Notes: generated by a model from the sequence alone, not told the origin. Shown: positions 9,925-21,861, counted from the first letter of the stretch. The stretch: DNA of 64,000 nt from Xylophilus rhododendri (GCF_009906855.1 NZ_CP047650.1:1054001-1118000), one strand, 5' to 3'. Translations and numbers: made by a program.

Positions 9925-12146
9925 TCAAGGGTGGCCGGGCTGGGTCAGCACCATCATGGAATGCGCCGGCAGCAGATGCTGCTCGCCCGCATGCCAGGGC
10001 GTGATGTCGGCCACCGGCTCCTCGTCCTCGCCCGCCTCGGCGCTGACCGGCTGACCGTCGGGCGTGGCGGTGTCGATGCGCGGTGTCCAGCCGCCGGGGC
10101 GGCGGCGCTCTCGGGCACGGTGAAGGTGGCGTCTTCGTGCGAGGCGTTGATCAGCAGCAGCACCGAGTCGCCCATCACCTCGCCGCCGTCCTCGGCGACT
10201 TCGCCGGTGCGGCAGCCGTCGAGCAGCGCGGCGACCAGGCGGACTTCCGGTGTGTCCCATTCCTCCTGGGTCATTTCCTGGCCCCAGACGCTGTACCAGC
10301 CGATGTCGCGCCGGCCGGTGTCGTCGGCCACGCCCGAAAGAAAGCGGGTGCGGCGCAGCACCGGTTGCGACTTGCGAAAGGAGGTGAGCCGGCGCACGAA
10401 GGCGATCAGCGGATCGTTGCCGCGCTCCTCGCTCCAGTCGTACCAGCTGATCGGGCTGTCCTGGCAGTAGCCGTTGTTGTTGCCGCCCTGGGTGCGCGAC
10501 ATCTCGTCGCCGCCCAGCAGCAGCGGCACGCCTTGCGAGACGAAGAGCGTGGTGAGCATGTTGCGCTTCTGGCGTTCGCGCAGGACGAGGATGTCCGCGT
10601 CGTCCGTCTCGCCCTCGGCGCCGCAGTTCCAGCTGCGGTTGTGGCTTTCGCCGTCGCGGTTGTCCTCGTGGTTGGCCTCGTTGTGCTTCTCGTTGTAGCT
10701 GACCCAGTCCTGCAGGGTGAAGCCGTCGTGCACCGTGACCACGTTGACGCTGGCGCCCGGGCCGCGGCGCGACCAGCCGAAGACATCGGCCGAGCCGCAG
10801 ATGCGGGCCGAGAACTCGGGCAGAGCGCCGTCCTCGCCGCGCCAGAAGTCGCGCACCGCGTCGCGGTACTTGCCGTTCCATTCGGCGAACGGCGCCGGGA
10901 AGCCGCCGACCTGGTAGCCGGTCGGGCCCACGTCCCAGGGCTCGGCGATCAGCTTGACCTGGGCCAGCACGGGATCCTGCTGGATCACCGAGAAGAAGGC
11001 CGAGCGCTGGTCGAAATCGTTGGCGCCGCGGGCCAGGGTGGAGGCCAGGTCGAAACGGAAGCCGTCGACATGCATCTCCTCGACCCAGTAGCGCAGGCTG
11101 TCCATCATCAGACGCAGCACGGCGGGGCTGCTGCTGTCGAGAGTGTTGCCGGTGCCGGTGTAGTCCACGCAGAAGCGGCGGTCCTCGGGGCTCAGGCGGT
11201 AGTAGCCGGCATGGTCTATGCCCTTGAAGGACAGCGTCGGGCCCAGGTGGTTGCCTTCGGCCGTGTGGTTGTAGACCACGTCCAGGATCACCTCGATGCC
11301 CTGGGCGTGCAGTGCCTTGACCATGCCCTTGAACTCGTCGATGGTGGCCTGCGGGTCGTTGCCTTCCATGCCGTAGCGCGGCTCGGGCGCGAAGAAGCCG
11401 ATGGTGTTGTAGCCCCAGTAATTGCTGAGGTTCTCCTGCACCAGGCGTTCGTCGTCCACGAAGGCATGCACCGGCAGCAGTTCCACCGAAGTCACGCCCA
11501 GGCGCTTGAAGTGGGCCACGGCGGTGTCGGAGGCCATGCCGGCGTAGCGGCCGCGCACATGCTCGCCGATCTCGGGCTGCTGCTGGGTGAAGCCCTTGAC
11601 GTGGACCTCGTAGAAGATGGTTTCGTGCCAGGGCACGGCCGGGCGCTTGTCGTCGCCCCAGTCGAAGCGGTCGTCCACGACGACGCACTTGGGCATGTCC
11701 TGGCCGTTGTCGGTTTCGTCGATGACCAGGTCCTGGTCCTCGGCGTCGAGCACATAGGCGTACTGGGACGGGTTGCCGATCACCGGGCGGTCGAGCGCGC
11801 GGGCGTACGGGTCGATCAGCAGCTTGTTCGGATTGAAGCGATTGCCCTCCTCCGGCTGGTAGGCGCCGTGGACGCGGTAGCCGTAGCGGGTGCCGGGCTT
11901 GCAGTCGCGCAGGTAGACATGCCAGGTGTCGCCGGTGCGGTCGGCCATCTCGACGCGGGCCAGTTCGGTCGCGCCGTCTTCGGCGTAGAGGCAGAGCTCG
12001 ATCTTCTCGGCCGGAACCGAGTGGATCGCGAAATTGGTGCCGTGGCCGTCCCAGTGCGCCCCCAGGCGCACCGCGCTGCCGCGTTCGGCTCGGGAAAAGG
12101 GAAGGAAGGAACTGTCTTGCTGGGTTTCTGGCATCTGTGCGCTCAT
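9925..12146 (-). CDS. glgX: Glycogen debranching enzyme, with a frameshift near the C-terminus
   Basis: GlgX (GH13 isoamylase type) removes alpha-1,6 branches from phosphorylase-limit dextrins. The ATG at 12146 overlaps the glgC stop as ATGA, so the two are translationally coupled. The protein has a CBM48-like N-terminus, the region [18 protein letters not shown], the nucleophile motif GFRFDLAST, the acid motif LIAEPWDVG and the distal [12 protein letters not shown]. The original frame runs to a stop at 9954, but its last 50 or so residues are Arg/Pro-rich junk. The genuine tail ([17 protein letters not shown] to [12 protein letters not shown]) lies in a neighbouring frame that ends at 9925. 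Adding one base to the four-G run at 10096-10099 joins the two frames into about 740 residues. All catalytic regions lie before the shift. Confidence 0.9.
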
Positions 12147-13498
12147 ACGGGGGCCTCGGCCGAAACTTTCATGGGTGCGGCGGCAGGCGCCGCGCCGCTG
12201 GCCGAGGCCGCCGGCTGGCGCATGGCGGCGACTTCGCTGTTGGGTACCGGGTCGGCGGTCAGCTTGGGCGATGACAGCTGCGACACGGAGGAGAAATAAC
12301 CGGCCGGCACCACGACGATGCCGCTTTCGGTGACGTGGAATCGCTGGCGGTCGCTTTCCAGGTCGAAGCCGATCTTCTCGCCCGGCGGGATGTGGTTGTC
12401 CTGGTCGATGATGGCGCGGCGGATCTGCGCACCGTTGCCGATCACCGAGCGCTCCATCACGATGCAGTGCTGCAGCTTGGCATCGCGGTGCACCGTGACG
12501 GCGCGGCGCAGCATGGCGTGGTCGAGCACGGCGCCGTCGACGATGCAGCCGGAGCCGACCACCGAGCGGTTGATCGCGCCGGCCTCGATCTGCGCCGATT
12601 CGGACGGATCGTGGCTGGCATAGATCGGCCACTGGCGGTTGGTCATGCGGAACTTGGGAGCAGCGCCTAGCGTGTCGAAGTGGGCGTCGAAGTAGGCATC
12701 GATGGTGCCCACGTCGCGCCAGTAGGCGTGTTCCTCGAAGGGCGCGACGCCGGGGATCTCGTTGGTGGCGAAGTCGTAGGCCACCAGTTTGTGGCTCTGC
12801 ACCATGGCCGGCAGGATGTGTTTGCCGAAGTCGCTCTCGCCGGTCTCGTGGGCCTTCTTCAGCGCGGCCAGCAGGATGTCGGCCTTGAAAATGTAGTTGC
12901 CCATGGAGGCCAGGGCATGAGTTTCGCTGCCGGGCATAGGCAGGGCCGACTTGGGCTTTTCCTTGAAGTCGGTGATGCGGTGGTCGGCATCGATCTCGAC
13001 CACGCCGAACTGGCTGGCGTCGGACAGGGTGACCGGCAGCGTGGCCACGCTGACGTCGGCGCCGGTCTGCTTGTGGAAGTCCAGCATCTGGCGCACGTCC
13101 ATGCGGTAGATGTGGTCGGCGCCGAAGACGCAGACGTAGTCCGGCTGGAAGTTCTCGATCAGGTGGATGTTCTGGTAGACCGAGTCGGCCGTGCCCTGGA
13201 ACCACTCGGGGCCGTTGCGCATCTGCGGCGGCACCACGGTCACGAAGTGGTCGGGGCCGAAACGCGGCAGGGTCCAGGCGGTGCGCACATGCTCGATGAG
13301 CGACTGGCTCTTGTACTGCACCAGCAGGTAGATCGAGAAGATCTCCGAGTTGATCAGGTTGGACAGCACGAAGTCGACGACCCGGTGCTTGCCGTTGAAG
13401 GGAACCGCCGGCTTGCAGCGGTCGGCCGTGAGGGGGTGCAGGCGCGAGCCTTCACCACCGGCCATCACGAAAGCGAGAACATTCTTGTTACTGGGCAT
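12143..13498 (-). CDS. glgC: Glucose-1-phosphate adenylyltransferase
   Basis: It makes ADP-glucose from glucose-1-phosphate and ATP, the committed and normally allosterically controlled step of bacterial glycogen synthesis. The 451-residue chain starts with the nucleotidyltransferase loop [14 protein letters not shown], followed by [17 protein letters not shown] and the sugar-phosphate region [20 protein letters not shown]. The left-handed beta-helix domain follows ([20 protein letters not shown] and beyond) and ends in an Ala/Pro-rich tail. The ATG at 13498 has GGAG eight bases upstream. Its stop overlaps the glgX start as ATGA. It lies 53 bases after glgB. Confidence 0.97.
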   Translation of the reverse strand: MPSNKNVLAFVMAGGEGSRLHPLTADRCKPAVPFNGKHRVVDFVLSNLINSEIFSIYLLVQYKSQSLIEHVRTAWTLPRFGPDHFVTVVPPQMRNGPEWFQGTADSVYQNIHLIENFQPDYVCVFGADHIYRMDVRQMLDFHKQTGADVSVATLPVTLSDASQFGVVEIDADHRITDFKEKPKSALPMPGSETHALASMGNYIFKADILLAALKKAHETGESDFGKHILPAMVQSHKLVAYDFATNEIPGVAPFEEHAYWRDVGTIDAYFDAHFDTLGAAPKFRMTNRQWPIYASHDPSESAQIEAGAINRSVVGSGCIVDGAVLDHAMLRRAVTVHRDAKLQHCIVMERSVIGNGAQIRRAIIDQDNHIPPGEKIGFDLESDRQRFHVTESGIVVVPAGYFSSVSQLSSPKLTADPVPNSEVAAMRQPAASASGAAPAAAPMKVSAEAPV

Positions 13499-13551
13499 GG
13501 CCGTCTCCGAAGTAGGTACAGCAGAAGGTTGAAATCACGGGAGGAAGGGAT

Positions 13552-15492
<1,941 letters not shown>

Positions 15493-15543
15493 GGGTGGCT
15501 CAGTCTCTGAAAAGGTCCGTCGGTTCGACGAGTTCAAAGTGTC

Positions 15544-15558
15544 TGTTGCAATGCAACA
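15544..15558. promoter_or_regulatory. Perfect inverted repeat, candidate operator upstream of glgB
   Basis: TGTTGCA, one central base, then TGCAACA form a perfect 7-base inverted repeat. It ends 52 bases upstream of the glgB start and sits alone in the 203-base gap to folK. Size and symmetry suit a dimeric repressor or activator. No regulator gene is adjacent, so the cognate protein is unknown. Confidence 0.5.
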
Positions 15559-15695
15559 CACGACCGACAGAAAAACCGTTGTCACCGCGTAGGCAAGCGC
15601 CGACAGGCGTGCAATTTATGTGCCGCGCGGGGTGGTCGGAGCTGATCCGCGCCGCAACGATGGGTCCGAACGGCCCGGTGCGGCCGCTAACCTGA

Positions 15696-16190
15696 TCAGG
15701 CGTCGGCGAGGCGTTCGACGGCTTGCCCAGCCGTGGCCGCCAGCGCGGCAGCGGGCACCAGCTGCGGTGCGATTTCGGCCAGCGGATACAGCACGAAGGC
15801 GCGCTCCCACATGCGCGGGTGGGGCACGGTCAGCTGGGGCAGGTCGATATGCGCATCGCCGTAGAGCAGCAGATCGAGGTCGAGCGTGCGCGGCGCCCAG
15901 CGGAAGGGCCGGGTGCGACCGGCCGCGTTTTCCATGTTCTGCAGGGCGGCCAGTAAATCCAGTGGCGCCAGGCCGGTGGCGATGGCGGCCACGGCGTTGA
16001 GATAGTCCGGTCCCTCGGTGCCCACCGGCGCGCTGCGGTAGAGGCAGGAGCGGCGCACCAGGCTGGTGGCCGGAAGCTGCGCGATGGCCTCGAAGGCGCC
16101 GCGCACGGCGGCGCGCGCATCGCCGAGGTTGGCGCCTATGCCGATATAGGCAATCGTGGGCGCCGGAGCGTGTTCAGGCGGCGTCGCCAC
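15696..16190 (-). CDS. folK: 2-amino-4-hydroxy-6-hydroxymethyldihydropteridine pyrophosphokinase
   Basis: HPPK transfers pyrophosphate from ATP to 6-hydroxymethyl-dihydropterin in folate synthesis. The family signature RWAPRTLDLDLLLYGD is present, as are the N-terminal IGIGANLGD, the substrate region SAPVGTEGPDYLNAV, and HPRMWERAFVLYPLAEI near the end. The GTG at 16190 gives 164 residues, the normal size, and overlaps the end of pcnB by 17 bases. The longer open frame (to 16463) is only the opposite reading of the pcnB tail, Arg/Pro-rich and not homologous. The pcnB-folK pairing is common in proteobacteria and suggests co-transcription. Confidence 0.94.
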   Translation of the reverse strand: MATPPEHAPAPTIAYIGIGANLGDARAAVRGAFEAIAQLPATSLVRRSCLYRSAPVGTEGPDYLNAVAAIATGLAPLDLLAALQNMENAAGRTRPFRWAPRTLDLDLLLYGDAHIDLPQLTVPHPRMWERAFVLYPLAEIAPQLVPAAALAATAGQAVERLADA

Positions 16191-17868
16191 CGCCCTGCCC
16201 GCCTTCGGTGGCCGGGCCGGCGGCACGCGGGCCGGTGGGCTTGCGGCGGCGGCGGCGCTTCTTGGGTGCGGCTTCGCCTTCGGGCAGCTCGGGCTCGTCC
16301 TGCGATGCGTCCTGCTGCGGCGCGTCGGGGTCCTGGCCGGCGCTGTCGCGGGCGGGCTTGCGCGGGGCGGCGGGCTGCTCGGCGGCATCGCCAGCGGGCG
16401 CGGCGGCGCGCGGGGCACGGGTGCGGCGCGGCTGGGCGGCGGCCGGCGCGGCTTCACCAGCATCGGCGGCGCGCGGGGCGCTGCGCGGGCGGCTGCGTTG
16501 CTCGTCGCGCACCTGGTCGACCATGTCCTGGCGGCGCAGGTCGTCGGCGGTGCTGAATTCCTGCCACCAGTCGGCCAGGGCTTCGTCCACCTCGCCGATG
16601 TCGGCGCGCAGGCGCATGAAATCGAAGCCGGCGCGGAAACGCGGCTGCTCGGCCAGGCCGAAGGCGGCGCTGCCGGTGCGTTTCTCGAAACGCGGCTGCA
16701 TCACCCAGATCTCGCGCATGTCGGCGGCCAGCTTGCCGCGGCCGGAGACTTCGCCGATGCGTTTGTCGAAGATCTCGTCGATCGCCTCGTGCAGCGCCGG
16801 CACGGTGTGCGCCCGCTCCTTCTCGGTGCGGCGCTGCCAGGACTTGCGCACGTCCTCCCACAGCACGGCGGCGAGCAGGAAGGACGGCGCCACCGGCTTG
16901 CCCTCGCCCACGCGCCGGTCGGTATCGAGCAGCGCGGCCTTGATGAAGGGCTCGTCGGCATGCTGTACCACGATGTCGAGCAGGGGATAGATGCCCTTGG
17001 CCAGGCCGAGCTTCCTCAGCTGCTCGATGCTGGCGATGGAGTGGCCGGTCTGCAGCAGCTTCAGCATCTCGTCGAACATGCGGCTCTGCGGCACATCGGC
17101 CAGCAGGGCCTGCGAGGCGACCAGGGGCGCGGCCGTCTTGGGGTCGATGGAGAAACCCAGGGCGCTCAGCTTGGCCGCGAAACGCACGGCGCGGATGATG
17201 CGCACCGGGTCTTCGCGGTAACGGGTGGCCGGGTCGCCGATCATGCGCAGGGTGCGTTTCTGGGCGTCCTTCATGCCGCCGTGGTAATCGACCACGATCT
17301 GCGACTGCGGGTCGTAGTACATGGCGTTGACGGTGAAGTCGCGGCGGGTGGCGTCCTCGTCCTGCGGGCCCCAGACGTTGTCGCGCAGCACCCGGCCGGA
17401 GGAATCGACCGCATGGGTCATGCCGGCGAGTTCGCTCTTGCTGGTGCGCTCGTTGCCGGCGACCTGTTCGGCGGCGGCGTTGTCCATGTAGGCGCGGAAG
17501 GTCGAGACCTCGATCACCTCGTGCTCACGACCGCGGCCATACACCACGTGCACGATGCGGAAACGCCGGCCGATGATGAAGGCGCGGCGGAACAGGCTCT
17601 TGACCTGTTCGGGCGTGGCGGTGGTGGCCACGTCGAAGTCCTTGGGCCGCAGGCCCAGCAGCAGGTCGCGCACCGCGCCGCCCACCACATAGGCTTCGAA
17701 GCCGGCTTCCTGCAGGGTGCGCACCACGTCCACCGCACGCCGGTCGACCAGGGTGGGGTCGATCTTGTGGACCGAGGGCGGCACCTCGGTGCGCTTGCCG
17801 AAGTTGGGCTTGGATGCAGCGGCGCCAGCGGACTTGCCGAGCAGCTTGTCGATGAATTTCTTGATCAT
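16174..17868 (-). CDS. pcnB: Poly(A) polymerase I
   Basis: It adds 3' poly(A) tails to RNA and promotes decay. The 564 residues show the class II nucleotidyltransferase core: VVGGAVRDLLLG, then KDFDVATTATPEQV with the catalytic Asp pair, the RRDFTVNAMYYD region, and the RNA-binding signature DPVRIIRAVRFAAKL. The last 110 or so residues are a low-complexity tail rich in Ala, Pro, Arg and Glu with a basic KKRRRRRK patch, as is typical of beta-proteobacterial PcnB, and may contact RNA. The core is that of PcnB rather than CCA-adding enzyme because of length and the long basic tail. The start ATG is at 17868, 12 bases after the HAD gene. Confidence 0.95.
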   Translation of the reverse strand: MIKKFIDKLLGKSAGAAASKPNFGKRTEVPPSVHKIDPTLVDRRAVDVVRTLQEAGFEAYVVGGAVRDLLLGLRPKDFDVATTATPEQVKSLFRRAFIIGRRFRIVHVVYGRGREHEVIEVSTFRAYMDNAAAEQVAGNERTSKSELAGMTHAVDSSGRVLRDNVWGPQDEDATRRDFTVNAMYYDPQSQIVVDYHGGMKDAQKRTLRMIGDPATRYREDPVRIIRAVRFAAKLSALGFSIDPKTAAPLVASQALLADVPQSRMFDEMLKLLQTGHSIASIEQLRKLGLAKGIYPLLDIVVQHADEPFIKAALLDTDRRVGEGKPVAPSFLLAAVLWEDVRKSWQRRTEKERAHTVPALHEAIDEIFDKRIGEVSGRGKLAADMREIWVMQPRFEKRTGSAAFGLAEQPRFRAGFDFMRLRADIGEVDEALADWWQEFSTADDLRRQDMVDQVRDEQRSRPRSAPRAADAGEAAPAAAQPRRTRAPRAAAPAGDAAEQPAAPRKPARDSAGQDPDAPQQDASQDEPELPEGEAAPKKRRRRRKPTGPRAAGPATEGGQGGGDAA

Positions 17869-17880
17869 GTGAAAGCCAGG

Positions 17881-18600
17881 TCAGGCGGCGTGGTGCGCAA
17901 AGAGGTCGAGGATGGGCCAGCCGCGTTCCTGCGCCAGGGCGCGCAGGCGGGCATCGGGGTTGGTGGCCACGGGATGGTCCACCCGCTCCAGCAGGGCCAG
18001 GTCGTTGAGGGAGTCGCTGTAGAAGGTGGTGTGCACGTCGTCCCAGGTCCAGCCGTGGCGGGCCAGCCAGGCTTCCATGCGGTCGACCTTGCCCTCGCGG
18101 GCCGAGGGGATGCCGGCGATGGCGCCGGTGATCCAGCCGTCGTCGCCGCGCACCAGGTCGACGGCGATCAGCTCGTCTATGCCCAGCGCGTCGGCGATCG
18201 GCCGGGTGACGAAGGCATTGGTGGCGGTGACGATGACCAGGCGGTCGCCGGCGGCGCGGTGGCCCTCCACCAGGTCGAGCGCGGCCGGCAGCATGGCGGG
18301 GCGGATCACCTCGTCCATGAACTGGCGGTGCGCGGCCTCCGCCGCCGCGGCGCCGCGCTGGCGCACCGCGTCGGTGGCGAAACGCACGTAGTCGTGGATG
18401 TCGAGTGTGCCGGCGCGGTACTGGGCGAAGAACTCGTCGTTGCGGCGTTCGAACTCCGCCGGATCGGTCCAGCCGATGCGGGTGGTGAACACGCCCCAGG
18501 AGTGGTCGGAGTCCAGCGGCAGCAGGGTGTGGTCGAGGTCGAACAGGGCCAGGCGGGGTTTGCCTGTCTTGTCTTGTTGTTGTCGTTCTGGGGTGGTCAT
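17881..18600 (-). CDS. HAD-superfamily phosphatase, IB (SerB/CicA-like)
   Basis: The 239-residue protein has the HAD motif I LFDLDHTLLP at residues 18-27 (nucleophile Asp plus general acid Asp), motif II IVTATNAF, and motifs III/IV around KVDRMEAW and FYSDSLNDLALLE. The helical cap after motif I places it in subclass IB with phosphoserine phosphatase-like enzymes. The substrate cannot be read from sequence; phosphoserine or another small phosphomonoester are possibilities. Its ATG overlaps the hda stop as ATGA (18597-18600), so it is translationally coupled to hda. The hda-HAD-pcnB-folK order is typical of Burkholderiales. Confidence 0.92.
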   Translation of the reverse strand: MTTPERQQQDKTGKPRLALFDLDHTLLPLDSDHSWGVFTTRIGWTDPAEFERRNDEFFAQYRAGTLDIHDYVRFATDAVRQRGAAAAEAAHRQFMDEVIRPAMLPAALDLVEGHRAAGDRLVIVTATNAFVTRPIADALGIDELIAVDLVRGDDGWITGAIAGIPSAREGKVDRMEAWLARHGWTWDDVHTTFYSDSLNDLALLERVDHPVATNPDARLRALAQERGWPILDLFAHHAA

Positions 18601-19292
18601 TCGGACTCGAGCATGGCGCGAACCAGCGGAATCGTGAGGGCGCGCTGGGTGCGCAGCGCGTAGTTGTCGAGCTTTTCCAGCAGCTCCATCAGGCTGCCGA
18701 GGTCGCGGCTGAAGCGGTTGAGCATGAAGTCCATCACATCATCGCCGAGGAACAGGCCACGCGCGTCGGCGGCCTGGCGCAGCACGGCGCGGCGTTCGGC
18801 ATCGCCCGGCACCTGCAGATGGAAGATGTGGCCCCAGCCCAGGCGGGTGCGCAGGTCCTCGCGTAGCTGCAGGTCGGCCGGCGGCAGGGCTCCGGCGGCG
18901 ACCACCCAGCGCGGACGGGCATCCGAGGGCGTGAGGGCATTGACGAACCAGTTGAAGGCGGCGTGCTGCTGGCGTGCGTCGTACAGGTGCACGTCGTCCA
19001 TCAGCACGCAGTCCCAGCGTTCGTCGAAGGCGGGCGGATCGCGGTCCTGCGCGCTGAGGAAGCCGCAGAAGGAACGCTGCGCATGCAGGGCCTCCTGCAC
19101 CGCCTTGAGCAGATGGGTCTTGCCGCTGCCGGATTCGCCCCAGAGATAGGTGGGCACCGGCGCACGCGTGGCGATGCCGGCCGACTCGGCCCACAGGCGG
19201 AGATGGGACAGGGCATCGGCATTGCTGCCGGGCCAGAAACCGGCGAGCGTGGGGACAGTCGGCAAGCCGATGTCGAGCGCGATCTGCTGCAT
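18597..19292 (-). CDS. hda: DnaA regulatory inactivator Hda
   Basis: Hda works with the DNA-loaded sliding clamp to stimulate ATP hydrolysis on DnaA and so prevents re-initiation of replication. The 231 residues contain a clamp-binding-type N-terminus (QIALDIGLP), a Walker A motif WGESGSGKTHLL, a Walker B motif VLMDDVHLY, and the DnaA-like AAA+ C-terminal lid with RDLGSLMELLEKLD. There is no DNA-binding domain IV, which separates it from DnaA. The ATG at 19292 has no strong ribosome-binding site, but the N-terminus aligns with the family. Confidence 0.95.
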   Translation of the reverse strand: MQQIALDIGLPTVPTLAGFWPGSNADALSHLRLWAESAGIATRAPVPTYLWGESGSGKTHLLKAVQEALHAQRSFCGFLSAQDRDPPAFDERWDCVLMDDVHLYDARQQHAAFNWFVNALTPSDARPRWVVAAGALPPADLQLREDLRTRLGWGHIFHLQVPGDAERRAVLRQAADARGLFLGDDVMDFMLNRFSRDLGSLMELLEKLDNYALRTQRALTIPLVRAMLESE

Positions 19293-19382
19293 CGGTGGAT
19301 GGATTCGAGAAGAGTGCTGGACGCCGTGCCGTGGGCGGCGGCGCCATCGGAGGGCGGAAAAACGCCGATTTTATGCCGGCTG

Positions 19383-20231
19383 TCAGCTGACCTTGCGCAG
19401 CTCGGCCACGCGCTCGGCCACCAGGTCCAGATCGAGGGCATCGCCGGCATGCGCCAGATAGGCCTCCAGGTCGTGCACCGCCTCGGCCGTGCGGCCCTGT
19501 TCGGCCAGCGCGAAACCGCGGTCGCGCAGGTCGGCCCAGGCGTCGGGGGCGATCACCAGCAGGCGGTCGATCACCATGGTCAGGCGCTGCCAGTCCTGCT
19601 GGGATTGGTGGATCTCCTTCAGGTTGCGCAGCATGCGCAGCAGGATCTCGCGCGGCGTGGCGGCCTGCAGGTAGAGGCCGAGCGGCACGTCGAACTCGTC
19701 GACCATGCCGCTGCGGCGCTTGAAGGGGTCGAGCCGTTCGGTGAGTTCCTCGCGCGAGAGCGAGTGTCCGTTGAAGGGGTCGATCACCACCTGGCCCTTG
19801 GGCAGGTTGATCTTGACCATGAAGTGGCCGGGGAAAGCCACGCCGCGCACATGCAGCGACAGTCCCTGGGCCAGCTCCATCCACAGCACCGCCAGCGAGA
19901 TCGGGATGCCGCGCCGGGTGCGCAGCACCGCGTTGAGATAGCTGTTGTCGGGGTCGTAGTAGTTGTTGACGTTGCCGCCGAAGCCGAGTTCGTTGAAGAA
20001 GAACTGGTTCAGGATGCGCAGGCGCTGCAGGGCGGGTGCATCGGCCGGCAGGCGGCGCTTGAGGCGGGCGAGGAGCTGGTCGACATCGCCGAGCACCTGC
20101 TGCACATCCAGGTCGGGGTATTCGTCCTGGGCGAGGCTGACGGCGGCCTCGAACAAGGGGATGTCTTCGTCGTCGCCCACCAGGGAGGCGAAGTACTCCA
20201 GGGGCGTCGGGGCGGAAAAGCTTATTTCCAT
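19383..20231 (-). CDS. SirB1-family protein (transglutaminase-like fold plus TPR region)
   Basis: The 282-residue protein matches the SirB1/YchA type: an N-terminal transglutaminase-like domain with LNQFFFNELGFGGN, YYDPDNSYLNAVL and RRGIPISLAVLW, then GVAFPGHFMV, and a C-terminal tetratricopeptide-like helical region (DWQRLTMVIDRLLVIAPDAW onward). The Cys expected in an active transglutaminase is not visible, so it is probably not a protease-type enzyme. Its biochemical role is unknown. The ATG at 20231 was chosen because an upstream in-frame start (20273) would add Ala/Pro residues outside the family. It lies between hda and murJ. Confidence 0.88.
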   Translation of the reverse strand: MEISFSAPTPLEYFASLVGDDEDIPLFEAAVSLAQDEYPDLDVQQVLGDVDQLLARLKRRLPADAPALQRLRILNQFFFNELGFGGNVNNYYDPDNSYLNAVLRTRRGIPISLAVLWMELAQGLSLHVRGVAFPGHFMVKINLPKGQVVIDPFNGHSLSREELTERLDPFKRRSGMVDEFDVPLGLYLQAATPREILLRMLRNLKEIHQSQQDWQRLTMVIDRLLVIAPDAWADLRDRGFALAEQGRTAEAVHDLEAYLAHAGDALDLDLVAERVAELRKVS

Positions 20232-20295
20232 GGACCATTCTGGCGGGATGGCCGCGCGAGCGTCAAGGGGCAAAAGTGGCGCGAACGCGGGGTTT

Positions 20296-21861
20296 TCAGC
20301 GGCGCAGCAGACGCAGCAGCTTGAGGCCGGCCAGCCAGGCGGCGGTGAAATAGATGGCCATGGAGGCCAGCATCACGCCCGCCAGCAGCAGCACCCGCTG
20401 CACCGGCTCGGCGCGCATGCCGGTCCAGTCGAAGCGGTTGGACATCCACACCAGGAAGATGGCCAGCAGCGCGCTCGCCGCCAGCACCTGCAGCAGGTAG
20501 AGACCCCAGCCCGGACGCGGCTTGTAGGAGCCGCGGCGGATCAGTCCGGTGAGCAGCCAGAGTGCGTTGATCAGCGCACCGATGCCGATCGACAGCGTGA
20601 GCGCCGCATGCTGCAGATGCGGCACCAGCACCCAGTTGAGCAGCTGCGTGATGATGAGGACGCAGACGGCGATACGCATCGGCGTGCGCATGTCGTGCCG
20701 CGCATAGAAGCCCGGCGCCAGCACCTTCACCGCCACGATGCCGAGCAGGCCGCAGCCGTATCCCATGAGCGCGAGGGTGGTCTGCTGCACGTCGTGTTCG
20801 GTGAAGCGGCCGTAGTGGTAGAGCACGGCCACCAGCGGGCGGGCGAAGATCAGCAGGCCCACCACGCAGGGCACCGACAGCACCACCACGATGCGCAGGC
20901 CCCAGTCGAGCATGTCGGAGTAACGCGCATCGTCCTTGGCAGCGCGCGCCGCCGCCAGCTGCGGCATCAGCACCACGCCCAGCGCCACGCCCAGCAGCGC
21001 GGTCGGGAACTCCATCAGCCGGTCGGCATACACCACCCAGCTGACGCTGCCCGGCGCCAGGTGCGAGGCGATCTGCGTGTTGATCAGCAGCGAGAGCTGG
21101 GCCACGCTCACCCCCAGCAGGGCCGGCAGCATCAGCCGGGCGACGCCTCGGGTGGTCGGGTCGGCCCAGGCATGGCGCAGCGCCTTCCAGGTCAGGCCGA
21201 TGCGCGGCAGCAGGCCCAGGCGCAGCAGCGCCGGCACCTGCCAGGCCAGCTGCAGCACGCCGCCCACCATCACCCCCACGCACTGCGCATAGATCGGCTC
21301 GATGCCATGTCCGGCGAACCAGGGCGCGCCCCAGACGATGGACAGGATCAGGCACATGTTCAGCAGCACCGGCGAGGCGGCCGGCACCGCGAAGCGCTTC
21401 CAGGTGTTGAGGATGCCGCCGGCCAGCGCCACCATGGACATGAAGCCGATGTAGGGGAACATCCAGCGGGTCATGTTGACCGCCGCGCCATAACCCTCGG
21501 GCGACTGCTGCAGGCCGCTGGCCATCAGCCAGACCATGGCCGGCGCACCGAGCACCCCCGCCACGCACAGCAGCAGCAGCACCCAGGCCAGCACCGTGGC
21601 CACATGGTCGATCAGCGCCCGGGCGCCCTCCTCGCCCCGCTCCACCCGCGTGGCGGCCAGTACCGGCACGAAGGCCTGGCTGAAGGCGCCTTCGCCGAAG
21701 ACGCGGCGAAACAGATTGGGGATGCGGAAGGCGACGTTGAAGGCATCGGTGATCGCCGAGACACCGAACACCGAGGCCATCAGCAGCTCGCGCGCCAGGC
21801 CGGTGATGCGGGATGCCAGGGTCAGCAGCGAGACGGTGGAGGCGGATTTGAATAGCGACAC
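20296..21861 (-). CDS. murJ: Lipid II flippase
   Basis: MurJ moves lipid II across the inner membrane for peptidoglycan synthesis. The 521-residue chain is a polytopic MOP-superfamily protein with about 14 hydrophobic segments. It carries the family N-terminus (LASRITGLARELLMASVFG), AFRIPNLFRRVFGEGAFSQ, and conserved charged residues in early helices. The start is GTG at 21861; an ATG near the family N-terminus is absent. It is divergent from rpsT, the standard arrangement in beta-proteobacteria; the 101-base gap between them must hold both promoters. Confidence 0.95.
   Translation of the reverse strand: MSLFKSASTVSLLTLASRITGLARELLMASVFGVSAITDAFNVAFRIPNLFRRVFGEGAFSQAFVPVLAATRVERGEEGARALIDHVATVLAWVLLLLCVAGVLGAPAMVWLMASGLQQSPEGYGAAVNMTRWMFPYIGFMSMVALAGGILNTWKRFAVPAASPVLLNMCLILSIVWGAPWFAGHGIEPIYAQCVGVMVGGVLQLAWQVPALLRLGLLPRIGLTWKALRHAWADPTTRGVARLMLPALLGVSVAQLSLLINTQIASHLAPGSVSWVVYADRLMEFPTALLGVALGVVLMPQLAAARAAKDDARYSDMLDWGLRIVVVLSVPCVVGLLIFARPLVAVLYHYGRFTEHDVQQTTLALMGYGCGLLGIVAVKVLAPGFYARHDMRTPMRIAVCVLIITQLLNWVLVPHLQHAALTLSIGIGALINALWLLTGLIRRGSYKPRPGWGLYLLQVLAASALLAIFLVWMSNRFDWTGMRAEPVQRVLLLAGVMLASMAIYFTAAWLAGLKLLRLLRR

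Noticed and set aside
12147..13205. N-terminal extension of the glgX frame through the glgC region
   Set aside because: The extension is an alternative frame of glgC; glgX homology begins at the ATG at 12146, which overlaps the glgC stop as ATGA.
16191..16463. Longer start for folK within pcnB
   Set aside because: The added residues are Pro/Arg/Ser-rich and lie opposite the low-complexity pcnB tail in another frame; the GTG at 16190 gives the normal protein size.
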